Source: DASWIP01 sp036397635 (GTDB taxonomy: Bacteria; Actinomycetota; AC-67). Taken from it: DNA of 58,436 bases. The position numbers were made by a program, and so were the translations under genes. The stretch spans positions 1 through 58,436 of the forward strand of contig DASWIP010000064.1 of the NCBI GenBank assembly GCA_036397635.1, read 5' to 3'. The notes beneath the pieces were generated by a model that saw only the letters and a list, made by a program, of their open reading frames with translations, did not search any database and was not told the origin of the DNA. Of this stretch, positions 24,714-34,560 are shown piece by piece. The first letter of the stretch is position 1; each line of letters begins with the position of its first letter.

Positions 24714-25586
24714 CTACAGCCGGTCGTCGGGGATGTATCGTTCGATGCTCTCGACGAGGCGGATCGCGTTGGGGCCGTGGTCGGCGAAGACATCCTCGTC
24801 CGGCGCGACGATGCGGATGTCGAGCACCCAGCCGGCCTGCCAGTCGGCGAGGTACTCGACCATCGCGCAGCCGCCGCACCAGTACAACGGCCGTTCGCCG
24901 TTGCCGGGCGGGGTCCGGGGTCTTGCCGGGAAGATGAAGCCGTGCCGTCGTGCGGGGATCCCTGCGATCGTCGCCGGATCGGTCGCCGTGCGCGCGCCCG
25001 ACGCTTCGGCTTGGGTGACCAAGAGCTGCTCGAACCCGATCCAGTTCATCGGCCGGATCCCTTCGGTCGCGACGCACGCGCCGGAGAACCGCGCGCAATC
25101 CGGCGGGATCGGGGTGATCTCGACGAAGAAGCGTTTCGGGGCTTCGATCACCCGCGTCTGATCCTCGGGCCGGCAGTCGGCCGGCTCGCACGACGGCCGC
25201 TCGGTGCGAACATCCGACAGGATCGCGTCCAGGTCGTCGACGTCGACGAAGAACGCGATCGCCTCGCCGGGTTCGCCGCGCGCGGCCCAGTCGGCGGGGT
25301 AGAGCAACTTGAACCCCGCGATCGGATCCTCGTAGATCTGCGCGTCACGGAACGGTGGCGCGAACGGACCGCCGGCGTTGACGTCGGTCGGATCACCCGG
25401 CCCGAGGCCGCTGGGAAGCGTGAAGAACAGGACGGCCGCCGCGCCGGCGCCGAACAACCCGACCAGCGCGTTGCGCAGACGCCGACCACGCCGCCGGCGC
25501 AGCTGGAACCGCGCCCAGGCGTCGCCGACGGGGGGCTCGCCGCGCGCTGCTCGCGTCAAGGTCTCGCGGAGGATGTCGTCCTTCAC
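24714..25586 (-). CDS. Membrane protein, probable anti-sigma factor
   Basis: A 290-residue protein overlapping the sigma gene by 4 bp. Residues 1-40 are an acidic then basic cytoplasmic segment (MKDDILRETLTRAARGEPPVGDAWARFQLRRRRGRRL), followed by a single transmembrane helix (NALVGLFGAGAAAVLFFTL) and an about 220-residue ectodomain with six cysteines. The layout is that of SigE-family ECF-associated membrane proteins. There is no HExxC-type zinc anti-sigma motif, so the anti-sigma role is inferred from context and topology. Confidence 0.75.
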   Translation of the reverse strand: MKDDILRETLTRAARGEPPVGDAWARFQLRRRRGRRLRNALVGLFGAGAAAVLFFTLPSGLGPGDPTDVNAGGPFAPPFRDAQIYEDPIAGFKLLYPADWAARGEPGEAIAFFVDVDDLDAILSDVRTERPSCEPADCRPEDQTRVIEAPKRFFVEITPIPPDCARFSGACVATEGIRPMNWIGFEQLLVTQAEASGARTATDPATIAGIPARRHGFIFPARPRTPPGNGERPLYWCGGCAMVEYLADWQAGWVLDIRIVAPDEDVFADHGPNAIRLVESIERYIPDDRL

Positions 25587-26125
25587 GCGTCATCCCCCTT
25601 CGCGACCGACGCGTACAGCTCCGGCCCGAGCACCTCACGCAGCCGTCCCAGCGCGCGATGCGTGAGCGACTTCACGGTTCCCACGGGGATGCCCACGGCT
25701 GTCGCGATCTCGGCCTGGGGCATGTCCTCGTAGTAGCGAAGGATCAGTACCTCGCGCTCGCGGCCCGGCAGCTTCTTCAAGGCTTGCCAAACCACCACGC
25801 CGTCCTCCCCGACCTCGGGGATGGTGGGCGCGTGCGTGCGGGCGACCAGGTGTTTGGCCTCGACGCGCGCGCGGCGCAACAGCGACCGGTGCCGGTTGAC
25901 CAGGACGGTGCGCGCATACGCGGCCGGCTTCTGCCGGTCGCGTATGCGGTCCCACGCGCGATAGACCCTGACCATCGTCTCCTGAGCGAGATCTTCGGCC
26001 TCGCCCCAATCGCCGATCAACAGGTAGGCGACCCGGCGCAGCCCCTGGAACTCCGCGTGGAAGAACTCGCGGAACTCCCGGTCACGATCTGCCACGGAGA
26101 GCGACACCTGCCTCTTATCGGCCAA
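25583..26125 (-). CDS. SigE-family ECF sigma factor
   Basis: A 180-residue sigma-70 factor. Region 2 is REFFHAEFQGLRRVAYLLIGDWGEAEDLAQETMVRVYRAWDRI. Region 4 is WQALKKLPGREREVLILRYYEDMPQAEIATAVGIPVGTVKSLTHRALGRLREVL. The short VLVNRHRSLLRRAR link is typical of the SigE (actinobacterial) subfamily. The most upstream start is a TTG; GTG at 26107 or 26095 would remove 6 or 10 residues and gives a more usual N-terminus. It is coupled to the membrane protein downstream. Confidence 0.9.
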   Translation of the reverse strand: MADKRQVSLSVADRDREFREFFHAEFQGLRRVAYLLIGDWGEAEDLAQETMVRVYRAWDRIRDRQKPAAYARTVLVNRHRSLLRRARVEAKHLVARTHAPTIPEVGEDGVVVWQALKKLPGREREVLILRYYEDMPQAEIATAVGIPVGTVKSLTHRALGRLREVLGPELYASVAKGDDA

Positions 26126-26160
26126 GACGCCCAGCTCAACGGCCGGGTTCAGCGGTCAGC

Positions 26161-28332
26161 CTAATCCTGGGCGCGCCAGCGGCCCCAGCCCAGGATGGCC
26201 AGCGCCCGATCCCCGGGCGACAAGGTTGCTGTGATCGCGTCGCGAGCCGCTTGGGCGGCCCGATCCACCTCGGTGTGATCCAGCCCATTGGGCTGCGCCC
26301 AGAGGGCGTACCCGACCAGCTCGGCGAGACGATCCAGCGGCTGAGCGGCTGCGGGGACGCTGGCGCCGACCCGCGAGGCGTGCTCGGCGGGTGTCTCCCC
26401 GAGCCTTCGGCCGACCCCGGCGGCTGCACACCACGCAAGGAAGTCCACATATCGGGCGCGGACGGCCTCCCTGGTGCTCGGCGCGTGGCTGATCCGCCGG
26501 CCCAGAAGCAGCCCGCGGCCCACGATCAGCGCAAAAACAGCGACCAGGACCACACCGAGCCCGATCAGCGGCTTCGACCATCCCGGGACGATCGCATCCC
26601 CGGTACCGCCGCCCGTCCCGTCGAAGGGGTCCTCCTCGGCAGGACGAGGCGAGGCTGCGCTGGTCGGATCGGACTCGGCTGGGTCCGGTTGGTCAACAGA
26701 GGGAGACGGCTCAACCGCTTCGGGCAACGCGTATTCGGGCACGCGTGCGACGCCGGCACGCGGCGTCGGCTCGAAGGCGACCCACCCGGCCTGAGGGAAG
26801 AACACCTCGACCCAGGCGTGCGCGAACTCGGTCGTGACGACATAGGTCCGGTCGCCACTACTGGTGCCGCCGGCGAAGCCGATCGCGACGCGCGCGGGGA
26901 TGCCGAGGGACCGGGCGAGCACGGCCATCGACCCGGCGAACTGCTCGCAGTAGCCGCGTTGGGTGACGGTCAGGAACTCGACCAGTGTGGAGAAGCCGTG
27001 CCCGGCGGCAACGTTCTCGTCGTAGGTGAAGCCGCGGAGGTGGTTCTGGATCGCGCGCGCGCGGCCGAACGGCGTCGACTCGCCGCGGGCGATACGGCGG
27101 GCGATAGGTCCGATCTCGCCGCGCACGCGATCCGGCAGCTCGAGATACCGCTCGATCTCGTTGGGATACTCGACGCTGCCGTCGAGCAACCCCGAGGTAA
27201 CCAGCGGCGGGCGCGACGTGACCTCGTAGACCATCCCGCGTTCAAGCGACCGGTCGTAGAGCAAGGTCCGCGAGTCGGTCTGCATCGCAACGCGGTCGAT
27301 GCCGCGCACCTCGACCGGCTCGTACGCGGCCGGCAGCCACGAGCCGGCGAGCGCGTCGATGCTGAACCGCTGCCTCAGCGCGGGCCCGGCGGCGGGCGAG
27401 ATCGGTACGACCGGTCCCTCGAGGCGGAACTCGGCCGGCCGCGGGCGCTCGTACCAGACGTCCCCGTCGAAGGTGTCCAGCGATGCCAGGCGGTAGTACG
27501 CCACGCGGTCGGAGCGAACGCTGAACAGCACGCGCTGAGGCGTCCGGTCCAGGGTCGGCTTGATCGCGACCAGCGGGTTGAACGTCACACGGTCGCCGCC
27601 GCCCCCGATCCCGCGCAGGGCCGGCTCGGCGCCGTAGCCGGGCAGCAACGGCATCGCGACGATCGCCACCGCGATCGAGAGGATGGCAACGCGAACCGCC
27701 GGTGCGGCGCGCCAGCCCGGACGGGACGGGCCCAAGACGGCGCCCCACCCGACCGTGCGAGATCGCTCGTCGAGGAACAGAAGCAACGCCCCCGCGCCGA
27801 GGAAAAGCAGCATCTCCAGGACGCGCTGGTTGCTTTCGAGCAGCGTGCCCGGAAGCACGAACATCGGGATCGCGAACGTGATCCCGAGCAGCGGGCTGCG
27901 CGCGCGTATGACCGCCAGGTCAACCATCGTCGCGGTGACCCATACGCCGGCGGTGACGAACAGGCGGATGCCGTCGGTGAGCACCACCGGGGCGATCTCG
28001 TTGATCACGTCCCGGTTGCCGTCGGCGATCACATCGGCGAGCCGATGCAACGACCCCAGCGTCGGGAAGGGACCCCAGAGCGTCTCGGTCGCGAACACGC
28101 CGGCCGCGAACCAGATCATGGCCAGGATCGAAAGACCGACCGAAAGCGTCGGCGGGAGCCGCAACCGCCGCCAGCCCCATGCCAGGGCGAGGCTGAGCAC
28201 GAGCGCCGACAGGGCGGCATCGGCCAGGCCGCCCCCGCGTAGCAGCCGGGACAGCGGTATGACCGCCGCGACTACGAGCGCTGCGACGGCAAGCTCGAGC
28301 GGGACACCCCGCCGGCGAACATCCTCTGCCAT
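26161..28332 (-). CDS. DUF3488/transglutaminase-like membrane protein
   Basis: A 723-residue TgpA-like protein. The N-terminal 250 residues are about eight transmembrane helices (DUF3488). The extracellular domain contains the papain-like transglutaminase triad: RGYCEQFAGSMAVLARSLGIPARVAIGF (Cys), EFAHAWVEVFF (His) and VAFEPTPRAG (Asp/Glu position). A Pro/Glu/Asp-rich linker and one helix (GLGVVLVAVFALIVG) precede a C-terminal DUF4129-like cytoplasmic tail. It overlaps the DUF58 gene by about 60 bp. Such proteins accompany MoxR-DUF58 in many bacteria; function is unclear. Confidence 0.9.
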   Translation of the reverse strand: MAEDVRRRGVPLELAVAALVVAAVIPLSRLLRGGGLADAALSALVLSLALAWGWRRLRLPPTLSVGLSILAMIWFAAGVFATETLWGPFPTLGSLHRLADVIADGNRDVINEIAPVVLTDGIRLFVTAGVWVTATMVDLAVIRARSPLLGITFAIPMFVLPGTLLESNQRVLEMLLFLGAGALLLFLDERSRTVGWGAVLGPSRPGWRAAPAVRVAILSIAVAIVAMPLLPGYGAEPALRGIGGGGDRVTFNPLVAIKPTLDRTPQRVLFSVRSDRVAYYRLASLDTFDGDVWYERPRPAEFRLEGPVVPISPAAGPALRQRFSIDALAGSWLPAAYEPVEVRGIDRVAMQTDSRTLLYDRSLERGMVYEVTSRPPLVTSGLLDGSVEYPNEIERYLELPDRVRGEIGPIARRIARGESTPFGRARAIQNHLRGFTYDENVAAGHGFSTLVEFLTVTQRGYCEQFAGSMAVLARSLGIPARVAIGFAGGTSSGDRTYVVTTEFAHAWVEVFFPQAGWVAFEPTPRAGVARVPEYALPEAVEPSPSVDQPDPAESDPTSAASPRPAEEDPFDGTGGGTGDAIVPGWSKPLIGLGVVLVAVFALIVGRGLLLGRRISHAPSTREAVRARYVDFLAWCAAAGVGRRLGETPAEHASRVGASVPAAAQPLDRLAELVGYALWAQPNGLDHTEVDRAAQAARDAITATLSPGDRALAILGWGRWRAQD

Positions 28333-29537
28333 ACGTCTCTGAACCTGTCGTGGGATCCTGCGATGACGACACGCCACCCCGCGCGAGAGAGAGCCCGCTC
28401 GGCCTCGGCGAGCCGCTGGTCGAACGCGGCTCGCTCGCGCGTCGAACCGCCACCGAACGATGCGGTGTCCAGCAGCACCATGCCGCACCACGAGTAAGGG
28501 CGCCGGAGCCGCATCAGCACGCGGAGCAGGTCCGGCGCCGGCGGTCCCATGACTCCGAGCACCGCCCCACTCGCGCCGGGGCCGCTCGTGCAGCGCCGGG
28601 CCGCGCCCAGGAAGGCCGACGCGCTGCTCGACCCTGCGACGGCAAGCGATGCGAGCAACGGGTCGGCTGCTTCCCGGCCCCAGCGCGCACCCGACGGCCC
28701 GCCCTCGGCGGTGGCCATCCGCAGCGCGAACCCCTGCCGCGCGAGCTCCCAGATCACCGACGCGGCGCCCGAGATCGCGTACTCGAGGCTGGAGCTGGTC
28801 ATGGTCTCGCGATGAGCCTCGAGGCGCGTGTCGATCAGCAGCGTCGCGTGCGGGAACGGCCGCACTTCATCCTGTCGGATCATCAACTGGTCCATCCGCG
28901 CCGAGGTGCGCCAGTGGATCTTGCGCAGGTCGTCCCCGTCCGCCCATGGTCGCACCGCGTAGAACTCGTCACCCGCGATGGCCAGCCGGTGGATCAGCGA
29001 CCGGCCGATCCCGCCGCGGGCCTCGGGCGGCGCGCTCTCGTGCAGCAGCTCGATGTGGGGATACACGACGACGTGCGTCAGCGGCGCGACCTCCGCGGAG
29101 ATCTCGGCGAGCCCGAACGGATCGACCAGGCGCGCGCGCAACGGCCCGAGGCTGTAGCGGCCGCGGCGTAGCAAACGACGCTCGACAGCGACGGACTCAC
29201 GGCGTCCCGACGGCGTCGAAGGCATCGCGACCCGCACGGCGCCTCCCAGCGCCCCCGGCGCCGCGTCCTCCAGGATCAGCGGCGGCGAAGTCAACCTGCC
29301 CAGGTTGCGCGCCGTCAGCGAGAGCTTCACCATGCCGCCGGCGAACGCGCGGTTCGGTCCGATCGACCGGGAGAACGCGATCCGATGGCTCGACCACCGC
29401 ACGAACGCCATCGCCGCGAGGGGGAACAGCACGGCCGCGATCGCGAGGCCGTGCAGCTCGCGGATCCCCAGCAGGCGCGCCTGGATGTAGAGGCCGGCAC
29501 CGGCGACCAGCAGCGCGACGCCGCGCCGCGTGGGCAC
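28272..29537 (-). CDS. DUF58 membrane protein
   Basis: A 421-residue protein starting at GTG. Two hydrophobic segments are N-terminal. The DUF58 core has RRLLRRGRYSLGPLRARLVDPFGLAE and EFYAVRPWADGDDLRKIHWRTSARMDQLMIRQDE, in the von Willebrand A-like domain. The Asp-box-like loop LLIDT follows. Partners with the MoxR ATPase 1 bp upstream on the minus strand, and with the transglutaminase downstream, form a standard three-gene unit thought to act in envelope assembly or maturation. Confidence 0.9.
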   Translation of the reverse strand: MPTRRGVALLVAGAGLYIQARLLGIRELHGLAIAAVLFPLAAMAFVRWSSHRIAFSRSIGPNRAFAGGMVKLSLTARNLGRLTSPPLILEDAAPGALGGAVRVAMPSTPSGRRESVAVERRLLRRGRYSLGPLRARLVDPFGLAEISAEVAPLTHVVVYPHIELLHESAPPEARGGIGRSLIHRLAIAGDEFYAVRPWADGDDLRKIHWRTSARMDQLMIRQDEVRPFPHATLLIDTRLEAHRETMTSSSLEYAISGAASVIWELARQGFALRMATAEGGPSGARWGREAADPLLASLAVAGSSSASAFLGAARRCTSGPGASGAVLGVMGPPAPDLLRVLMRLRRPYSWCGMVLLDTASFGGGSTRERAAFDQRLAEAERALSRAGWRVVIAGSHDRFRDVWQRMFAGGVSRSSLPSQRS

Positions 29538-29538
29538 C

Positions 29539-30507
29539 CTACCTCCGAACCGGGACCGGCACGCGTTCGAGCAGGTCTCGGACGACGTCGTGGACCGTCT
29601 GGCCGCTCATCTCCGCCTCCGGCGCCGCCATCAAGCGGTGCGACAGCACCGACGGCGCGAGCAGCTTCGCGTCGTCGGGCGTGACGTACGTGCGGCCCGC
29701 GGCGGCAGCGGCGACGCGCGCTGTGCGCAGCAACGCCAGCGCAGCACGCGGGCTCGCGCCCAGGGCAAGCTCGGGGGTGTCTCGCGTGGAAGCGACCAAG
29801 GTGACGATGTAGCGATGCACGCTCTCGTCCACGTGCACGCCACGTGCGGCGTTGATCATGGCTCGGATGGTCCGGGTATCGGCGACCGCGTCGATGTCGT
29901 CGAGCGCTGAGTGCTCTCCGTGCCGGTGGAGCATGTCCATCTCGGCTTCGAGATCGGGATAGCCCAGCGCGATGCGCATCGTGAAGCGGTCCAGCTGCGC
30001 GAAGGGCAGCGGATAGGTGCCCTCATGCTCGATGGGGTTCTGGGTCGCGATCACCATGAACGGGTCGGGCAGGGTGTGCAGCTCGCCGTCCGCGGTGACC
30101 TGCCGTTCCTCCATCGCCTCGAGCAGCGCGGACTGCGTCTTCGGGGATGCGCGATTGATCTCGTCCCCGAGCACCACGTTCGAGAACACCGCACCGGGCC
30201 GGAACTCGAAGTCGTGGGTGTGCTGGTTGAAGATCGTGGCGCCGGTCACGTCGCTGGGCAGCAGGTCCGGCGTGAACTGGATGCGACGCCATTCACATCC
30301 GATCGAGCGCGCGATGGCCTTCGCGAGCTGAGTCTTGCCGACCCCCGGGACATCCTCGATCAGGAGGTGCCCCTCGGCCATGAGGCAGACCATCGCGAGC
30401 TGGATCGACCGGCCCTTGCCCTGGATAACGCGCTCGATGTTCCCCACCACACGCCCGAATACGGTGGGGAAGTCACCGTTCTTCGCATTCGTTTTACGTT
30501 GCGCCAA
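29539..30507 (-). CDS. MoxR-family AAA+ ATPase
   Basis: A 322-residue AAA+ ATPase. Walker A is EDVPGVGKTQLAKAIARSIG. Walker B is VVLGDEINRASPKTQSALLEAMEERQV. Sensor 1 is MVIATQNPIEHEGTYPLPFAQLDRFTM, and the MoxR-specific C-terminal lid is GASPRAALALLRTARVAAAAAGRTYVTPDDAKLLAPSVLSHRL. It is a molecular chaperone-like remodelling ATPase, first gene of the MoxR-DUF58-transglutaminase operon. Length matches the family. Confidence 0.93.
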   Translation of the reverse strand: MAQRKTNAKNGDFPTVFGRVVGNIERVIQGKGRSIQLAMVCLMAEGHLLIEDVPGVGKTQLAKAIARSIGCEWRRIQFTPDLLPSDVTGATIFNQHTHDFEFRPGAVFSNVVLGDEINRASPKTQSALLEAMEERQVTADGELHTLPDPFMVIATQNPIEHEGTYPLPFAQLDRFTMRIALGYPDLEAEMDMLHRHGEHSALDDIDAVADTRTIRAMINAARGVHVDESVHRYIVTLVASTRDTPELALGASPRAALALLRTARVAAAAAGRTYVTPDDAKLLAPSVLSHRLMAAPEAEMSGQTVHDVVRDLLERVPVPVRR

Positions 30508-30620
30508 CCCGCGAGCCCCTCCAGAGATGGAGCCCTCAGAGTACCGCCCGGCGCGCGCGCCCGCTATGGGTCCCGGCCTCGTAACGACATCGCCCGGCGC
30601 AGCGTGTCACGCGGAGATCC

Positions 30621-31793
30621 TCAGCCGAGCAGCTCGATGATCATGGCCATGCCCTGACCCCCGCCGACGCACATCGTCTCCAGCCCGACGGTCTTGCCGC
30701 TCTCGCGGAGGCCGTTCAAGAGGGTTCCCATGATGCGCGCGCCGGTCATCCCGTAGGGATGACCGAGCGCGATCGCGCCACCATTGGGATTGACCCGTTC
30801 GTCGAACGGGTCGATCCCGACCTCCCGGCACACCGGGATGACCTGGGCGGCGAACGCCTCGTTCAGCTCGAACTGGTCGATGTCGGTGATCGACATGCCG
30901 GCGCGCTTCAGTACCGTGCGCACGGCCTCTATCGGGCCGACGCCCATGATCTCGGGGTCGATACCCGACACGGCGCTCGCGACGATCCGGGCGAGCGGCG
31001 TGATCCCGAGCTGCTTGGCGCGCTCATCGCTCATCACGACCACCGCGGCGGCGCCGTCGTTCAGCGGGCAGGCGTTGCCCGCCGTCACCTTGCCATCCGG
31101 CTTGAACACCGGCTTCAGCTCGGCGAGCTTCTCGAGCGTCGTGCCCGGACGCGGCCCGTCGTCCTTGGACACCACGGTGCCGTCCGGCTTTGTGTACGGC
31201 GAGATCTCGTTGTCGAAGAAGCCGCGCTCTTGCGCCGCGACCGCACGGTCCTGCGATCGCTTGGCGAAGCGGTCCATGTCCTCGCGCGACACGTTGTACT
31301 TCTCGGCCACGTTCTCGGCGGTCATGCCCATCGGCATGTAGACCTTCACGAAGCCGTCGCGTCCCTGGTCGGGATGGAAAGCCGAGAAGTCGCCCGCCTC
31401 GGCGCCACGCGGCAACTGCGGTACACGCGTGATCGACTCGAGACCCGCAGAGACGAACGCGTCGCCCTCACCCGAACGGATCGCGTGGAAGGCCATGCGT
31501 ATCGTCTGCAAGCTGCTCGCGCAGAAACGGTTCACGGTGGTGCCCGGCACCGTGTCGGGCAGGCCCGCGAGCAGCGCGACGCGCCGCCCGACGTTCATGC
31601 CCTGCTCTTCTTCGGGGAACCCGCAGCCCACCATCACGTCCTCGATCTCGCCGCCGTTCAGCGCCGGCACCTTGGCCAGGGCTTGCCGGATGGCGAACCC
31701 GCCAAGATCGTCCGGCCTGACGTCGATGAGCGAACCCTTGTGCGCGCGCCCGATCGGGGTGCGCGCGGTGGAGACGATCACTGCATCGGGCAT
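30621..31793 (-). CDS. Acetyl-CoA acyltransferase (thiolase)
   Basis: A 390-residue thiolase. The catalytic nucleophile is Cys in VNRFCASSLQT; the C-terminal catalytic segment is NPNGGAIALGHPYGMTGARI (His) and GLETMCVGGGQGMAMIIELLG (second Cys). ELNEAFAAQV is the third signature. It cleaves beta-ketoacyl-CoA in beta-oxidation or, in reverse, condenses acetyl-CoA. The strand order is convergent with the MoxR operon and divergent from the secreted protein at 32022. Confidence 0.93.
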   Translation of the reverse strand: MPDAVIVSTARTPIGRAHKGSLIDVRPDDLGGFAIRQALAKVPALNGGEIEDVMVGCGFPEEEQGMNVGRRVALLAGLPDTVPGTTVNRFCASSLQTIRMAFHAIRSGEGDAFVSAGLESITRVPQLPRGAEAGDFSAFHPDQGRDGFVKVYMPMGMTAENVAEKYNVSREDMDRFAKRSQDRAVAAQERGFFDNEISPYTKPDGTVVSKDDGPRPGTTLEKLAELKPVFKPDGKVTAGNACPLNDGAAAVVVMSDERAKQLGITPLARIVASAVSGIDPEIMGVGPIEAVRTVLKRAGMSITDIDQFELNEAFAAQVIPVCREVGIDPFDERVNPNGGAIALGHPYGMTGARIMGTLLNGLRESGKTVGLETMCVGGGQGMAMIIELLG

Positions 31794-32021
31794 AGCGGGT
31801 CCTCCTCGTGTCGGGGCGTGGGCATCAGCGATCTGGTGCCGCAGTCGCGCGCCCCCATTGAATCCCCGCGCGCGCGGCGGCGCCAATCGGCACCTCACCT
31901 GGGGCGATGGCGCAGCGCGCGCGGCAGGAGACGGAGGGTGCCGGGTCGAAACTGGAGACTGCACCATCAACGCAGTACCGTTTCAACCACCTATACCGGC
32001 ACAACCCGGAGGTACCTCCAC

Positions 32022-33299
32022 ATGCGGGCACGACCCAAGTCCTCGATCAGCCGCTCCGCTGCCGCGATCGCCACGCTCGCGATCGCCCTCCCCGCGATCC
32101 TGCTGTCCACCTCGAGCAGCGCGGCCGGCCCCACCTTCGGCTCGCCGATCAAGGCGGGCAACCGCGGATTCGAGCAGGGCATCAACATGCTGCCCGACGG
32201 CACGATCTTCGTCGATGAGCCCGCGGGCCTCGGCGCCCATAGCAACGCGTGGCGCCTCGATCCCGGCGCGACCTCGTACACGAAGCTGGTCTTCCCGACG
32301 CCCTGGGGCCGGCTCCCCGGCGGTGGCGACAGCGACATCGCGTTGACACCGGACGGGCGCGTCTACTTCCTGGACCTGTGGGTCGGTTCGAACAGCATCG
32401 CGGTCTCCGAGGATCGCGGCGAGACCTGGACGATCGGCACGCCGTTCACGACGCTGCCGCTGACCGACCGTCAGTGGATCGCGGTCGGCGAGCGCGACGA
32501 GTCCACCGGCAAGGACACCGTGTACGTCGTGTACCAGCAGTTCAGCCCTCCGAACTGGGTGATGTTCTCGCGGTCGCGCGACGGCGGACTCACCTGGGAC
32601 TATCACCGTCCGGCGCCGTTCCTGACCGGCGGCGTTTCGGGCTCGACGGGCAAGCTGGTCGCCGACGGTGACTTCGTCGCGTTCAGTTACGACCAGAACC
32701 GCCTCACGCACGTCGCGACGTCACCCGACGCCGGCGAGACATGGGAGTCCAAGCCGGTCAGCATCCTGCCCAACGCCGACAGGACCATCACGGGAACCGC
32801 GTTGTCCGGCCAGCACCTGTCGACGGCGTGGTTGACGAACCCGAGCGGGACACAGCAGTTGCAGTTCGCACGCTCGACCGATCGCGGCGGGATCTGGGAT
32901 CCGGCGGTCACCATCGCCGACGTCGAAGGCACCGCCGTGTTCAGTTGGGTCACATCGCGCTACGATCCCGACACACAGGAAACCAAGGTCGCGGCGGCCT
33001 GGTACGAGACGCCGGTTGACGCGCTCCAGCCCGACGATGTCGGCAGCGCCGCGATCTGGACGGTCAAGTATGTCGAGAGCCTCGACGGCGGCCTCACCTG
33101 GTCGGATCCGGTGGCGGTCACCGACGGCGTGCGCCGCGGCATCATCTGCACCCGCGGGCTGGACTGCTCGACCGGACGCGAAGTCGGCGATTTCATCACC
33201 CTGACGATCGGCCCGGACATGATGTCGCGCATCGCGTACCACGACGGCATCGCCGACGGGTCATGCTGCGGCGGGATGGTCGTAACCCAGACGTCCTAA
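32022..33299 (+). CDS. Secreted BNR/Asp-box repeat protein (sialidase-like propeller)
   Basis: A 425-residue secreted protein with a signal peptide ending near SSSAAGP. It has five Asp-box segments: SEDRGETW, SRDGGLTW, SPDAGETW, STDRGGIW and SLDGGLTW, the repeats of sialidase/exo-alpha-glycosidase six-bladed propellers. The catalytic Arg triad of true sialidases is not evident to me, so a hydrolase role is uncertain. A paralogue, frameshifted, is at 43413. Both share the opening GGFEQGIN-LPDGTI-VDEP-GLGAHS. Confidence 0.82.
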   Translation: MRARPKSSISRSAAAIATLAIALPAILLSTSSSAAGPTFGSPIKAGNRGFEQGINMLPDGTIFVDEPAGLGAHSNAWRLDPGATSYTKLVFPTPWGRLPGGGDSDIALTPDGRVYFLDLWVGSNSIAVSEDRGETWTIGTPFTTLPLTDRQWIAVGERDESTGKDTVYVVYQQFSPPNWVMFSRSRDGGLTWDYHRPAPFLTGGVSGSTGKLVADGDFVAFSYDQNRLTHVATSPDAGETWESKPVSILPNADRTITGTALSGQHLSTAWLTNPSGTQQLQFARSTDRGGIWDPAVTIADVEGTAVFSWVTSRYDPDTQETKVAAAWYETPVDALQPDDVGSAAIWTVKYVESLDGGLTWSDPVAVTDGVRRGIICTRGLDCSTGREVGDFITLTIGPDMMSRIAYHDGIADGSCCGGMVVTQTS

Positions 33300-33306
33300 C
33301 CGGCAG

Positions 33307-33708
33307 CTACGTTTCGTCGCCGGCGTCGAGGCGCAGCGCGGCCGAGTTGATGCAGTACCGCAGGCCGGTCGGGCGCGGTCCGTCTGGGAACACATGGCCC
33401 AGGTGCGCGCCGCAGTTCCGGCAGGTGACCTCGGTGCGGGTCATCCCATGGGACCGGTCGGACTCCTCGGCGACGTTCTCCTCGTCGACGGGCCGATAGA
33501 AGCTCGGCCAGCCACTCCCCGACTCGTACTTGGTCTCGGAGTCGAACAGTGGCGCGTCGCAGACCACGCAGCGGTACATCCCCTCGTCGTGGCAATCCCA
33601 GTACACGCCGGTGAAAGCCGCCTCGGTGCCCTTGTTCTGGGTGACCTCGTACTGCTCGGGGGTCAGCCGCTGCTTCAGGTCCTCATCGCTGGGACGGGTC
33701 TCGCTCAT
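33307..33708 (-). CDS. msrB: Peptide-methionine (R)-S-oxide reductase
   Basis: A 133-residue MsrB. Two Zn Cys-x-x-Cys pairs (CVVCDAP and CRNCGAH) flank the conserved GSGWPSFYRP and HVFPDGP. The catalytic Cys is in RYCINSAALRL. The start is ATG 33708, with AGGAGAG upstream. It repairs methionine-R-sulfoxide in oxidised proteins. It faces the sialidase-like gene, which ends 7 bp before its stop. Confidence 0.94.
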   Translation of the reverse strand: MSETRPSDEDLKQRLTPEQYEVTQNKGTEAAFTGVYWDCHDEGMYRCVVCDAPLFDSETKYESGSGWPSFYRPVDEENVAEESDRSHGMTRTEVTCRNCGAHLGHVFPDGPRPTGLRYCINSAALRLDAGDET

Positions 33709-33775
33709 CTCTCCTCCTGGCTCTGGTCCTATGGTAACGCTCGGGCGGGAGCCGTCGTTCCCGGCGCCGGGCCGT

Positions 33776-34560
33776 TCAGACTCTCGTAAGGCGCACCAAA
33801 AGACTCTCATTCGAGCCCTGGCCCACAGAAACAAGGCTGGGGTTCGCCGCTTCTCTCTGGAAGCGTCGCACGAGGTCGTGAGCGAGCAACTGAGCGAACG
33901 GCTCCGCCAGATCAGCCCCACCGACGCTCTGGTCGAACACGTTGATTCGAGTGAAGAAGGCTTGATTGAACCTCCGCCGCAACTTCGGTCCCGCTGCCAC
34001 GTACGCCTTCTGGCAACTACCGGCGAGCTTCATCGCTTGCTCGAACGTCCGCTCAACATCGGCGAACCTGATCTCGGAGAGCTGCAGGACATGCTCGGCC
34101 TGTTCGATCTCGGTGGTGATCCGATCCTGCTCGCTGCGCAAGAGGTCAACGGGAACAGCACCGGCGTAATGGGCCTTGAGTAGTTTCGATCGCTCGTCCG
34201 TGAAACGGTTTCAGACGCAACCTCTGGCGCTTCGCTTCCTTGGCATGCGTTCACGAGCGGTCGCAAGCAGGGTCCGAATGATTGCGCGGACCTCCTCCAC
34301 GCGCTCAGGCTCGAGTTGGATCGTGCCATAGAAGCGCTCGACGGCCTTCTCGACCTTCGATGCCAGGACGTAGCGTTGCGGACAAGGCTGGCCCCGATGG
34401 CGGCCCGAGCAGAAGAAGTAGAGAATACTGACCCTGGGCGTTGGTGAGGCAGAGCCTCGATTTGCAGCGCGAGCAGAACACCGTTCCCTAAGGTTTTCAA
34501 CAGTCTTCCTTGCTGTCTGAAACGATCGCCAACAAGCCACCACCAATCCTCATCGCTGAA
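33776..34560 (-). pseudogene. Serine recombinase relic (C-terminal part, several frameshifts)
   Basis: Reading minus-strand frames in order gives the zinc-ribbon GTVFCSRCKSRLCLTNAQGQ, then in another frame YFFCSGRHRGQPCPQRYV, KVEKAVERFYGTIQLEPERVEEVRAIIRTLL, and in a third frame KLLKAHYAGAVPVDLLRSEQDRITTEIEQAEHVLQLSE. This is the zinc-ribbon and coiled-coil C-terminus of a large serine recombinase. The N-terminal catalytic domain is absent, with at least two frameshifts. It marks one end of the lower-GC island to the right. Confidence 0.8.

Noticed and set aside
26251..28242. 663-residue plus-strand frame
   Set aside because: Antisense to the transglutaminase gene, with no motifs.
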